Both the position numbers and the translations under genes were made by a program. 14,311 nucleotides of DNA, taken from the NCBI GenBank assembly GCA_036562265.1, contig DATCKS010000232.1, forward strand, positions 1-14,311. Direction: 5' to 3'. Below the pieces are notes generated by a model, which was not told the DNA's origin, made no database searches, and worked only from the letters and a program-made list of their open reading frames with translations. Source of the stretch: DASVDK01 sp036562265 [NCBI: Thermodesulfobacteriota bacterium] (lineage in GTDB: Bacteria > DASVDK01). Below, in pieces: positions 1 to 5,920 of the stretch (positions are counted from its first letter, which is position 1; every line of letters starts with the position of its first letter).

Positions 1-284
1 GGGTGGTGCTCGCCGGCATGAAGCTCCCCGTCAACTACGGCCCGCAGTACCGAAGCGAGTTCGAGGCCATCTACCCCGAGCTCGCGCGCCAGTACGACGT
101 GCCGCTCGTTCCCTTCCTGCTCGAAGGGGTGGGGGGCGTCGCCCGCCTCAACCAGGCGGACGGCATCCATCCCACGGCGGAGGGCCAGCGAATCATCGCC
201 GACCACCTCTGGCCCGTGCTCGCCCCCGTGGTGCGAGAAACCGCGCAGCAGGCCGAGGCCACCGGCCTCACGACCGTCCGCTGA
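1..284 (+). CDS. tesA: TesA-like SGNH/GDSL esterase or thioesterase, 3' fragment
   Basis: Only the last ~93 codons are inside the window; the start and the catalytic Ser block lie upstream. The visible part matches the C-terminal half of TesA / arylesterase lipases. It has a GMKLPVNYG segment, then EFEAIYPELARQYDVPLVPF, and finally DGIHPTAEGQ, which carries the catalytic Asp-x-x-His pair of the SGNH fold (Asp at 159-161, His at 168-170). Family members hydrolyse short-chain esters or acyl-CoAs, usually in the periplasm. The signal peptide expected for this family cannot be checked here. The stop is TGA at 282-284. The gene converges with the aminotransferase, with 92 bases between their stop codons. 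The family is clear; the true substrate cannot be told. Confidence 0.88.
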   Translation, partial: VVLAGMKLPVNYGPQYRSEFEAIYPELARQYDVPLVPFLLEGVGGVARLNQADGIHPTAEGQRIIADHLWPVLAPVVRETAQQAEATGLTTVR

Positions 285-319
285 GACGGGTCGGGCCGCG
301 AGGCGATTCTCCGCCTCGG

Positions 320-368
320 TGGAAAATGGAAAGGCCTGACCCCCTGGAAAATGGAAAGGCCTGACCCC
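320..368. repeat. Two tandem copies of a 24-base repeat, period 25
   Basis: A 24-base unit that starts TGGAAAATGGAAAGG and ends CCTGACCCC occurs at 320-343 and again, identical, at 345-368, with one extra C between copies. It is A-rich compared with the surrounding sequence, so it stands out. The last bases of the second copy form the left arm of the palindrome at 360-381. From memory, similar 'ggggtcaggcctttcc' style units are scattered in many bacterial genomes, often near IS200-like REP-associated transposases. That link was not checked, and no transposase is present here. Confidence 0.85.
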
Positions 369-381
369 ACGTGGAGTCAGG
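360..381 (-). terminator. Intrinsic-terminator-like hairpin after the aminotransferase
   Basis: Bases 360-381 form a near-perfect 22-base palindrome centred on CACGTG. Read as the minus-strand transcript it folds into a 9-bp stem, CCUGACUCC with GGGGUCAGG and an ACGU loop; the only mismatch in the DNA becomes a U-G wobble. It is followed by CCUUUCCAUUUUCC, a moderately U-rich tail supplied by the repeat. The aminotransferase stop codon (377-379) sits in the first arm. On the plus strand the stem has an internal mismatch and no U tract, so the structure favours ending the minus-strand message. Confidence 0.6.
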
Positions 382-1576
382 TGGATACCCGGGCGAGGAG
401 GCGTCGGGTGGCCTCCTCGAAGACGTCGGGCTCGGGGAGGAGGCTGACCACGAGGTAGGCCTCGGAGGGGAAGTCGAAGAAGTAGCCGGGGTGGACGAGG
501 ACGTCGTCCCGGTCGAGGAGCGAGAGGACGAGCGCCTCCTCGCCTTCCCCGCGGGGGACCTGCAGGATCGCGTACCACCCCCCCTCGGCCGGCAGGAGCC
601 GGCAGGGGGAGCCGGGACCGATCCTTCCGGCAAGGCGCGCGCGGTTCGTCGAGACCCGCTCGAGGATCGCTTCACGGATCCGCGGCGCGAGGTCGAGGAG
701 GGCCGGCAGCGCGACCTGGACCGGCGTCGAGACCGAGAGGAACGTGTCGGCCACGAGGTCGAGCCTTTCGAGAGCCGCCGCCACGTGCGCCTCGGAGCCC
801 GAGGCGACGAGCCAGCCGAGCTTGAGCTGCGGCAGCCCGGCCACCTTCGAGAGGCCGTTCAGCGCGAAGGCGAGCGGCGCGTCGCCTGCGGGGAGATCGC
901 CGAGTCCTCCCGCGACCGTCGCGGCCCGCTCCGGGTCGGGTCCGTACGCGAAGTCGGCGAAGACCTCGTCCACGATCAGCGCGAGGCCGCGCGCCGCGCA
1001 GAGCGAGGCGATGGCGGCCGCCTCGCGCCGGGTGAGGAAGGAGCCGGTCGGGTTGTTGGGGCTCACCGCCACCACGGCCCGCGCGCGCGCCTCGTCCCGC
1101 GCCGCGGCCGCGAGCGCGTCGAGGTCGATCCGCCAGGCGTCGCCGTCGAAGCGGATCGGATAGGGGACCGTCCGCACCGGCGAGAGCGCGGCGAGGTGGT
1201 CGAGGAGCGGGTAGCTCGGCGCCGGAACGAGGATGCTGTCGCCGGCGTCGCAGAGAACGGTGAAGAGGAACGAGTAGGCCTCGCTCGTGCTGGCCGTGAG
1301 GACGATTCGCGCCGGGTCGACCGCGGCGCCGCGGGCGGCGTAGTAGCGGGCGACCGCCTCCCGCGCCGGCCACGCCCCCCGCGGTTCGGGCGCGTAGACC
1401 AGCGCCTCGGGGTTCGCGAGCGCGGCAAGGATCGCCTCGCCGGGGTAGGGGAGGCCGCAGCGCGTCGGGTTCGACGCCGTGAGGTCGAGGATGCGCGCTC
1501 CGGCGGCCCGCTTCGCCTCGAGGAGGCGGGCGAGCGCGTTCGGCGCGAGGCTTGCGGCGGTGCGGCGCGAGAACAC
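377..1576 (-). CDS. PLP-dependent class I/II aminotransferase
   Basis: A 399-residue fold-type I aminotransferase, normal length for the family, probably cytosolic. Visible motifs are LDLTASNPTRCG near residue 31 (substrate-loop region), SPNNPTG at 172-178 with the PLP-contacting Asn, VDEVF at 202-206 with the Asp that binds the pyridine nitrogen, and LNGLSKVAG with the Schiff-base Lys at about 244. The Arg that usually holds the substrate carboxylate near the C-terminus is not obvious; that region reads AYLVVSLLPEPD. The start is taken as GTG at 1574-1576 because homologues typically begin MFSxRT...PN. A GTG at 1619-1621 would add 15 Pro/Ala-rich residues. There is no Shine-Dalgarno site; TACACT lies 7 bases upstream, suggesting a leaderless message. 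The gene is divergent from the BI-1 gene. The substrate is unknown. Confidence 0.9.
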   Translation of the reverse strand: MFSRRTAASLAPNALARLLEAKRAAGARILDLTASNPTRCGLPYPGEAILAALANPEALVYAPEPRGAWPAREAVARYYAARGAAVDPARIVLTASTSEAYSFLFTVLCDAGDSILVPAPSYPLLDHLAALSPVRTVPYPIRFDGDAWRIDLDALAAAARDEARARAVVAVSPNNPTGSFLTRREAAAIASLCAARGLALIVDEVFADFAYGPDPERAATVAGGLGDLPAGDAPLAFALNGLSKVAGLPQLKLGWLVASGSEAHVAAALERLDLVADTFLSVSTPVQVALPALLDLAPRIREAILERVSTNRARLAGRIGPGSPCRLLPAEGGWYAILQVPRGEGEEALVLSLLDRDDVLVHPGYFFDFPSEAYLVVSLLPEPDVFEEATRRLLARVST

Positions 1577-1583
1577 GGGCGAA

Positions 1584-1589
1584 AGTGTA
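1584..1589 (-). promoter_or_regulatory. Candidate -10 box for a leaderless aminotransferase mRNA
   Basis: On the minus strand TACACT (TANNNT type) ends 7 bases before the GTG start at 1576, so the predicted transcription start would fall on or next to the start codon. No convincing -35 box is seen 17-18 bp upstream (that stretch reads GCTCGC), and there is no Shine-Dalgarno site. The dehydrogenase start shows the same arrangement. Confidence 0.4.
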
Positions 1590-1648
1590 GCGGCTCGACC
1601 GGCCGGGCGAGCCGGCGACACGCTTGCGCAACCGGAGGCCGCCCGTCC

Positions 1649-1677
1649 TTGACCGGGCCCGAGGTTTGACGTATACC
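1649..1677 (+). promoter_or_regulatory. Sigma70-type promoter of the BI-1 gene
   Basis: TTGACC at 1649-1654 and TATACC at 1672-1677 are separated by exactly 17 bases. Each matches consensus at five or four of six positions, which is notable in such GC-rich DNA. The predicted start of transcription is near 1684, giving a leader of roughly 48 bases before the BI-1 ATG. Confidence 0.7.
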
Positions 1678-1701
1678 GCGAGGACCGGGCCGGACCCGGG
1701 T

Positions 1702-1718
1702 GCGGACCGGCGGTCCGC
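1702..1718 (+). promoter_or_regulatory. Leader hairpin next to the BI-1 ribosome binding site
   Basis: GCGGACC and GGTCCGC (1702-1708 and 1712-1718) form a perfect 7-bp stem with a GGC loop. It ends two bases before the Shine-Dalgarno run GAGGAGG at 1721-1727. The stem leaves the ribosome site itself unpaired, so it may protect the 5' end or set local structure rather than block translation. Function is inferred only. Confidence 0.45.
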
Positions 1719-1731
1719 GCGAGGAGGCGAC

Positions 1732-2460
1732 ATGTCCAGCGATTTCGGGCGCGGACCGGGGACGGGCGAGCAGGTCCTCCGGGCGCCGTACGCGGTCGAG
1801 GCAGCCCAGCGGGCGTTCCTCTGGCGCGTCTACCAGTGGATGGCCGTCGGACTCGGCCTCACCGGGGTCGTCGCCTACTGGGTGGCCGGGTCGGAGGCGG
1901 CGCTGCGCGTCGTCTACGGCACCCCGTTCGTGATGCTCGGCCTCTTCGTCGCCACGCTCGGCCTCGTCTTCTTCATCGGGCGGGCGGCTGCGAGCCTGTC
2001 GCCGGGCCAGACCGGGGCGCTCTTCCTCCTCTACTCCGGTCTCATGGGGGTGCTCCTCTCCTCCGTCTTCGTCCGCTACACGTCGGCGTCGATCGCCTCG
2101 ACGTTCTTCGTCACGGCCGGCACCTTCGGGGTGACGAGCGTCTTCGGGTTCGTGACCAGGCGCGACCTCTCGGGGCTCGGCAGCTTCCTCTTCATGGGGC
2201 TTGTCGGCCTCATCCTCGCGAGCGTCGTGAACTGGTTCCTCATGAGCCCGATGATCACCTGGATCACGACCTACATCGGCGTCGGCATCTTCGTCGGCCT
2301 CACCGCGTACGACACCCAGAGGCTCAAGACGATCGGCGCCACGGCCGACCCCGACGCGGCGGCGACGCAGGCGATTGCCGTCCAGGGAGCGCTCGCGCTC
2401 TACCTCGACTTCGTCAACCTCTTCCTCTTCCTCCTGCGGCTCTTCGGCAACCGCCGGTAG
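1732..2460 (+). CDS. Bax inhibitor-1 / YccA-YbhL family membrane protein
   Basis: A 242-residue polytopic inner-membrane protein. After a short polar N-terminus come about seven hydrophobic segments, roughly residues 36-53, 63-83, 95-113, 122-141, 150-171, 176-193 and 219-238. The C-terminal signature GALALYLDFVNLFLFLLRLF is typical of the BI-1 (UPF0005/TMBIM) family. Asp194 in AYDTQ and Asp226 in YLDFVN match the paired aspartates known as a pH and calcium-leak sensor in Bacillus YetJ. Bacterial members are linked to calcium leak or membrane-protein quality control; the role here is not shown. The ATG at 1732 is chosen over upstream in-frame starts because GAGGAGG lies 4 bases before it and homologues start here. 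It has its own promoter and leader hairpin. The dehydrogenase follows after 59 bases. Confidence 0.93.
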   Translation: MSSDFGRGPGTGEQVLRAPYAVEAAQRAFLWRVYQWMAVGLGLTGVVAYWVAGSEAALRVVYGTPFVMLGLFVATLGLVFFIGRAAASLSPGQTGALFLLYSGLMGVLLSSVFVRYTSASIASTFFVTAGTFGVTSVFGFVTRRDLSGLGSFLFMGLVGLILASVVNWFLMSPMITWITTYIGVGIFVGLTAYDTQRLKTIGATADPDAAATQAIAVQGALALYLDFVNLFLFLLRLFGNRR

Positions 2461-2471
2461 ACGCCGCACGG

Positions 2472-2498
2472 GGCGGCGCGCCGCTCGCACGCGCCGCC
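2472..2498 (+). terminator. GC-only stem-loop after the BI-1 gene
   Basis: GGCGGCGCG (2472-2480) pairs perfectly with CGCGCCGCC (2490-2498), a 9-bp stem with a 9-base loop, 11 bases after the BI-1 stop. There is no U tract, so it is not a classical intrinsic terminator. It may end or stabilise the BI-1 message. Such pairs can also arise by chance in GC-rich DNA. Confidence 0.35.
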
Positions 2499-2507
2499 GC
2501 CGCGTGG

Positions 2508-2513
2508 CACACT
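2508..2513 (+). promoter_or_regulatory. Candidate -10 box for a leaderless dehydrogenase mRNA
   Basis: CACACT ends 6 bases before the ATG at 2520. No Shine-Dalgarno site is present in the 59-base gap. The context ACACTCTCGTC-ATG closely resembles ACACTTTCGCCC-GTG at the aminotransferase start. No clear -35 box was found. Confidence 0.35.
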
Positions 2514-2519
2514 CTCGTC

Positions 2520-3518
2520 ATGCGGGCGTGGGTCGTCGAGCGCACGGGACCGATCGACGGCGGGGCGATCCTCCGGCGCGTCGAGCGCGACGTGCCGCGT
2601 CCGGCCCCCGGCGAGGCGCTCGTTCGGGTGCTCGCCTGCGGCGTCTGCCGGACCGACCTGCACGTGGTCGAGGGCGACCTCGATCTGCCCGCCCTCCCGC
2701 TCGTCCCCGGCCACCAGGCGGTGGGGGAGGTCGTCGAGGCGCCGGCAGGAAGCGGGCTCGCCGCCGGCGACCGCGTCGGGATCCCGTGGCTGCGCTGGAC
2801 GTGTGGCCGCTGCCGGTTCTGCCGCTCGGGCCGCGAGAACCTCTGCCCGGACGCCCGCTTCACCGGCTTCCACGCGGACGGCGGCTACGCCGACTATGCC
2901 ACCGTGCCGGCCGCCTTCGCGCTGCCGTTGCCGGCCGGCCTCGCCCCGGTCGAGGCGGCCCCGCTGCTCTGCGCCGGCGTGATCGGCTTCCGGGCGCTCA
3001 GGCTTTCGGGAATCCGGCCCGGCGGGCGGCTCGGCCTCTACGGCTTCGGCGCCGCCGCGCACCTCGCCGTCCAGGTGGCGCGCCACTGGGGCTGCGAGAC
3101 CTTCGTCTTCACGCGGACGGGCGAGCATGCGGAGCTTGCCCGCTCGCTCGGGGCCGCCTGGGTGGGGCGGTCGGACGAGGCGCCTCCCGCGCCGCTCGAC
3201 GCCGCCGTCGTGTTCGCGCCGGCCGGCGTCGTCGTGCCGTACGCGCTCCGCGCGCTCGACCGCGGCGGCACCGTGGCCATCGCCGGCATCCACATGACGC
3301 CGATCCCGCCGCTCGACTACGACCGCGACCTCTTCCTCGAGCGCACGCTCCGCAGCGTCACGGCCAACACGCGGGAGGACGCCCGCGAGTTCCTCCGCCT
3401 CGCGGCCGAGATCCCCGTACGCACGTCCGTCGAGCGGGTCCCCTTCGACCAGGCCCGCGAGGCGCTCGTCCGTCTCGCGCGCGGCGAGGTGCAGGGGGCC
3501 GCCGTCCTCGAGCTCTAG
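2520..3518 (+). CDS. Zinc-dependent alcohol dehydrogenase (MDR family)
   Basis: A 332-residue medium-chain dehydrogenase, expected to oxidise an alcohol or reduce an aldehyde with NAD(P) in the cytosol. The N-terminal GroES-like domain carries the catalytic zinc ligands Cys40 (ACGVCRTD) and His65 (GHQAVGE), with Cys151 as the probable third ligand. A structural-zinc loop has four cysteines at 95, 98, 101 and 109 (CGRCRFCRSGRENLC). The nucleotide-binding domain follows with a GLYGFGAAAH glycine-rich loop at about 172-181. Length and pattern fit the AdhA-type subgroup of about 330 residues. The ATG at 2520 is the natural start by homology; no ribosome site precedes it. It lies upstream of the IclR operon with that operon's promoter in between, so it is probably a separate unit. 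The physiological substrate is unknown. Confidence 0.92.
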   Translation: MRAWVVERTGPIDGGAILRRVERDVPRPAPGEALVRVLACGVCRTDLHVVEGDLDLPALPLVPGHQAVGEVVEAPAGSGLAAGDRVGIPWLRWTCGRCRFCRSGRENLCPDARFTGFHADGGYADYATVPAAFALPLPAGLAPVEAAPLLCAGVIGFRALRLSGIRPGGRLGLYGFGAAAHLAVQVARHWGCETFVFTRTGEHAELARSLGAAWVGRSDEAPPAPLDAAVVFAPAGVVVPYALRALDRGGTVAIAGIHMTPIPPLDYDRDLFLERTLRSVTANTREDAREFLRLAAEIPVRTSVERVPFDQAREALVRLARGEVQGAAVLEL

Positions 3519-3545
3519 GCGGCCGGCTGGCGCCAGAACGCCGGT

Positions 3546-3574
3546 TTGACGAGCGTCCGGCCGGGCGATAGAGT
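3546..3574 (+). promoter_or_regulatory. Sigma70-type promoter of the IclR-led operon
   Basis: TTGACG at 3546-3551 and TAGAGT at 3569-3574 are exactly 17 bases apart, close to the bacterial consensus. Transcription should begin near 3581. The IclR-type palindrome at 3596-3612 lies just downstream, where a bound repressor would block clearance. This is the only good promoter seen ahead of the ten-gene block. Confidence 0.7.
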
Positions 3575-3595
3575 CTTTCCACGTTGCAAGCGCGT

Positions 3596-3612
3596 GTTTC
3601 GTATAGTGAAAC
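3596..3612 (+). promoter_or_regulatory. Palindromic operator, probably for the adjacent IclR regulator
   Basis: GTTTCGTATAGTGAAAC has perfect 5-base arms, GTTTC and GAAAC, around a 7-base AT-rich centre. The pattern, TTTCxxxxxxxGAAA spaced about one helical turn, is like sites bound by IclR-family dimers. It is AT-rich against a very GC-rich background and starts about 15 bases after the predicted transcription start. Autoregulation of the regulator and the operon behind it is the simple inference. No second copy was seen in the window. Confidence 0.6.
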
Positions 3613-3637
3613 ATCGCCGCGGCGCGCCGCGTACGAC

Positions 3638-4405
3638 GTGGCGGTGCTCGGCAAGGCCCTCGCCATCGTCGAGGCGCTCGTCGACGGCCCCACCCTCGGC
3701 GTGAGCGAACTCAGCGACCGGACCGGCGCGAGCAAGGCGTCGGTGTTCCGCATTCTCGCCACGCTCGAGCGTCGCGGCTACGTCGCGAAGGATCCGGTGA
3801 GCCGCAAGTACCGGCCCGGACCTCGGCTGCTCGCCATCGCGTGCGGGCTCGTGTCCGGGCACGACCTCGTGCAGGGGGCGAGGCCCGTGCTAGCCGCCCT
3901 CCACGCGGAGTTCGACGAGACGGTCAACCTCGGGATCCTCAGCGAGGGGCAGGTGCTGTACCTCGACATCCTCGAGAGCAGTCACGGGCTCCGCATGGCC
4001 GCTCGCGTCGGCAGCCGCCACCCGCTGCACACCACCGCACTCGGCAAGGCGATCCTCGCCTGGCTGCCGGCCGACGAGGCGAGGCGGCTCCTCCCGGAGA
4101 GGCGTTTCGAGCGGCGGACCCCGCGCAGCGTCACCGCGTGGCCGTCGCTCGAGCGGCAACTCGCCGCCTTCCGGAAGCAGGGGTACGCGGTGGACGACGA
4201 GGAGAACGAGGCCGGCGTGCGCTGCGTCGGCGCGCCGATCCTGGACGTTCGCGGCCGGCCCGTGGCGAGCATCAGCGTGGCGGGCCCCGCCTCGCGCCTG
4301 CGCGACGCGACGATCCGCCGGATCGGCCGGCGGCTGGTCGACGCGGCGTCGGCGATCGCGGAGCGGATGGGCTACCGCGCCGGCGGCGGAGCCCGGGTCT
4401 CCTGA
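3638..4405 (+). CDS. IclR-family transcriptional regulator
   Basis: A DNA-binding repressor or activator, 255 residues from this start. The N-terminal winged helix-turn-helix covers about residues 4-60, with LGVSELSDRTGASKASVFRI as the helix-turn-helix and LERRGYVAKDP leading into the wing. The C-terminal IclR effector-binding domain follows, with HTTALGKAILAWL, then YAVDDEENEAGVRCVGAPIL and a DVRGRPVASISVAG core strand, all typical. The start is uncertain. TTG at 3584 adds 18 residues but would put the operator inside the coding sequence; GTG at 3638 or 3644 leaves it in the leader and still gives a complete domain. None has a clear ribosome site. Position at the head of the operon suggests it controls the downstream genes, with a substrate or breakdown product of the pathway as effector (inference). 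Confidence 0.92.
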   Translation: MAVLGKALAIVEALVDGPTLGVSELSDRTGASKASVFRILATLERRGYVAKDPVSRKYRPGPRLLAIACGLVSGHDLVQGARPVLAALHAEFDETVNLGILSEGQVLYLDILESSHGLRMAARVGSRHPLHTTALGKAILAWLPADEARRLLPERRFERRTPRSVTAWPSLERQLAAFRKQGYAVDDEENEAGVRCVGAPILDVRGRPVASISVAGPASRLRDATIRRIGRRLVDAASAIAERMGYRAGGGARVS

Positions 4406-4420
4406 GCGATGAGGGGGCGG

Positions 4421-5920
4421 ATGCGGCTCGCCGTGCTCGGCCTGCACCACGAGACGAACACCTTCGCGCCCACCGCGACCACCTACGAGGACTTCGCCCG
4501 CGCGGGGATCCTGCGCGGCGACGAGATCGTCCGGGCCTACCGCGACTCCCACGCCACGCTCGCCGGCTTCTTCGACGCGGCCGAGCGCCACGGCGCCGAC
4601 TTTGTCCCCCTGCTCTTCGCGACCACGGAGCCCTCGGGCACGATCACGGCCGAGGCGTTCGACCGGATCGTCGGCGAGATGCTCGACCGGCTCGCCTCCG
4701 GCGGGCCGTGGGACGGCGTCCTCCTGGCGCAGCACGGCGCGGCCGTGGCCGAGGGCCACCCCGACGCCGACGGCGAGATCGCCGCGCGCGTCCGCGAGGT
4801 CGTCGGCCCGGCGGTGCCGATCGGTCTCGCCCTCGACATGCACGCCAACGTCTCCCGGCGCATGATCGAGAACGTGACGGCGACGGTTACCTACCGGACC
4901 AACCCGCACCTCGACCCGCGGCCGCGGGGCTTCGAGTGCGCGGAGATCGTCGTCCGGGCCGCGCGCGGCGAGGTGCGCCCGGTGCAGGCGCTCGAGACGC
5001 CGCCCCTCGTCATCAACATCGTCCGGCAGTGCACGGACGAGGAGCCGATGCGGAGCCTCGTAGGCGACGTCGAGTCGGTCATCGGCCGCGCGGGCCTCCT
5101 GTCGGCAAGCCTCGCGGAAGGCTACCCGTACGCCGACGTGCCGGAGATGGGGATGTCGGCCCTCGCGGTGGCCGACGGCGACCCGCTGGCGGCGCGGGAG
5201 GCGGCCCGCTGGCTCGCCCGGCGCGCGTGGGAGCGGCGTGCCGAGATGACCGGCGCCATCGCGTCGCCCGAAGAGGCGCTCCGCCGGGCGGCCGCGGCCC
5301 CGCGGGGTCCGGTCGTGCTCATGGACGTCGGCGACAACATCGGCGGCGGCAGCCCGGCCGACTCCACGGTCCTCCTCGCGACGGCGAGGCGTCTCGGGGT
5401 CCGGGGCCTCCTGCAGACGCTCTACGATCACGAGGCCGTCGCCGCCTGCGCGGCCGCCGGCGTCGGGGCGACGGTGCGGCTGCGCGTCGGGGCGAAGACC
5501 GACGACCGGCATGGCGAGCCGGTCGAGGTCGAGGGGCGGGTGCGGCTCCTCTCCGACGGCCGCTACGAGGATCCGGCGCCGACGCACGGCGGCACCCGCT
5601 TCTTCGACGCCGGGCCGACGGCGGTGCTCGAGACGGACGAGGACCACACGCTCGTCCTCACGAGCCGGCGCGTCGGCAACACGAGCCGCGAGCAGATGTA
5701 CGCGCTCGGCATCAGACCCGAGCGGAAGCGGGTGATCGTGGCGAAGGGGGTGGTGTCGCCCAGGCCGGCCTACGCGCCGATCGCGGCCGAGATCATCCTG
5801 GTCGACACGCCGGGGGTGACGAGCGCCGACCTGAGCCGCTTCCGGTACGAGCGGCGCCGGCGGCCGCTCTACCCGTTCGAGCCGGAAGCGGCCTATCCCG
5901 GCTGTGAGGTCACGCGATGA
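4421..5920 (+). CDS. M81 family metallopeptidase, MlrC (microcystinase C)-like
   Basis: About 499 residues, the normal length for M81/MlrC proteins. The N-terminus MRLAVLGLHHETNTFAP holds the family's H-E-T-N motif. TTEPSG with Glu70 and AQHGA with His105 follow. LALDMHANVS (Asp139, His141) and RTNPHLDPRPRG (His163) give the likely zinc ligands. The C-terminal DUF1485-type domain carries VLMDVGDNIGGGSPADST at about 313-330, a hallmark of the family. MlrC cleaves linearised microcystin, which contains D- and beta-amino acids; the many related proteins act on unknown small peptides or amides. ATG at 4421 is chosen because GAGGGGG (4411-4417) precedes it; ATG at 4409 has no ribosome site and adds four residues. 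It lies 15 bases after the IclR gene and overlaps the next start by ATGA. Confidence 0.9.
   Translation: MRLAVLGLHHETNTFAPTATTYEDFARAGILRGDEIVRAYRDSHATLAGFFDAAERHGADFVPLLFATTEPSGTITAEAFDRIVGEMLDRLASGGPWDGVLLAQHGAAVAEGHPDADGEIAARVREVVGPAVPIGLALDMHANVSRRMIENVTATVTYRTNPHLDPRPRGFECAEIVVRAARGEVRPVQALETPPLVINIVRQCTDEEPMRSLVGDVESVIGRAGLLSASLAEGYPYADVPEMGMSALAVADGDPLAAREAARWLARRAWERRAEMTGAIASPEEALRRAAAAPRGPVVLMDVGDNIGGGSPADSTVLLATARRLGVRGLLQTLYDHEAVAACAAAGVGATVRLRVGAKTDDRHGEPVEVEGRVRLLSDGRYEDPAPTHGGTRFFDAGPTAVLETDEDHTLVLTSRRVGNTSREQMYALGIRPERKRVIVAKGVVSPRPAYAPIAAEIILVDTPGVTSADLSRFRYERRRRPLYPFEPEAAYPGCEVTR

Noticed and set aside
1577-1621. Fifteen-residue N-terminal extension of the aminotransferase from GTG at 1621
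   Set aside because: The extra residues are Pro/Ala-rich, lack a ribosome site and go beyond the usual N-terminus of the family.
371-1669. 432-codon plus-strand open frame opposite the aminotransferase
   Set aside because: It is rich in Arg, Glu and Gly with no family motif, while the minus strand encodes a full aminotransferase. It is a shadow frame of GC-rich coding DNA.
3524-3545. Possible terminator hairpin after the dehydrogenase (CCGGC...GCCGG)
   Set aside because: Only a 5-bp stem with a 12-base loop and no U tract; within chance for this base composition.
3890-5647. 585-codon minus-strand open frame opposite the IclR and MlrC-like genes
   Set aside because: Same shadow pattern, no motif, and it crosses the boundary of two clear genes.
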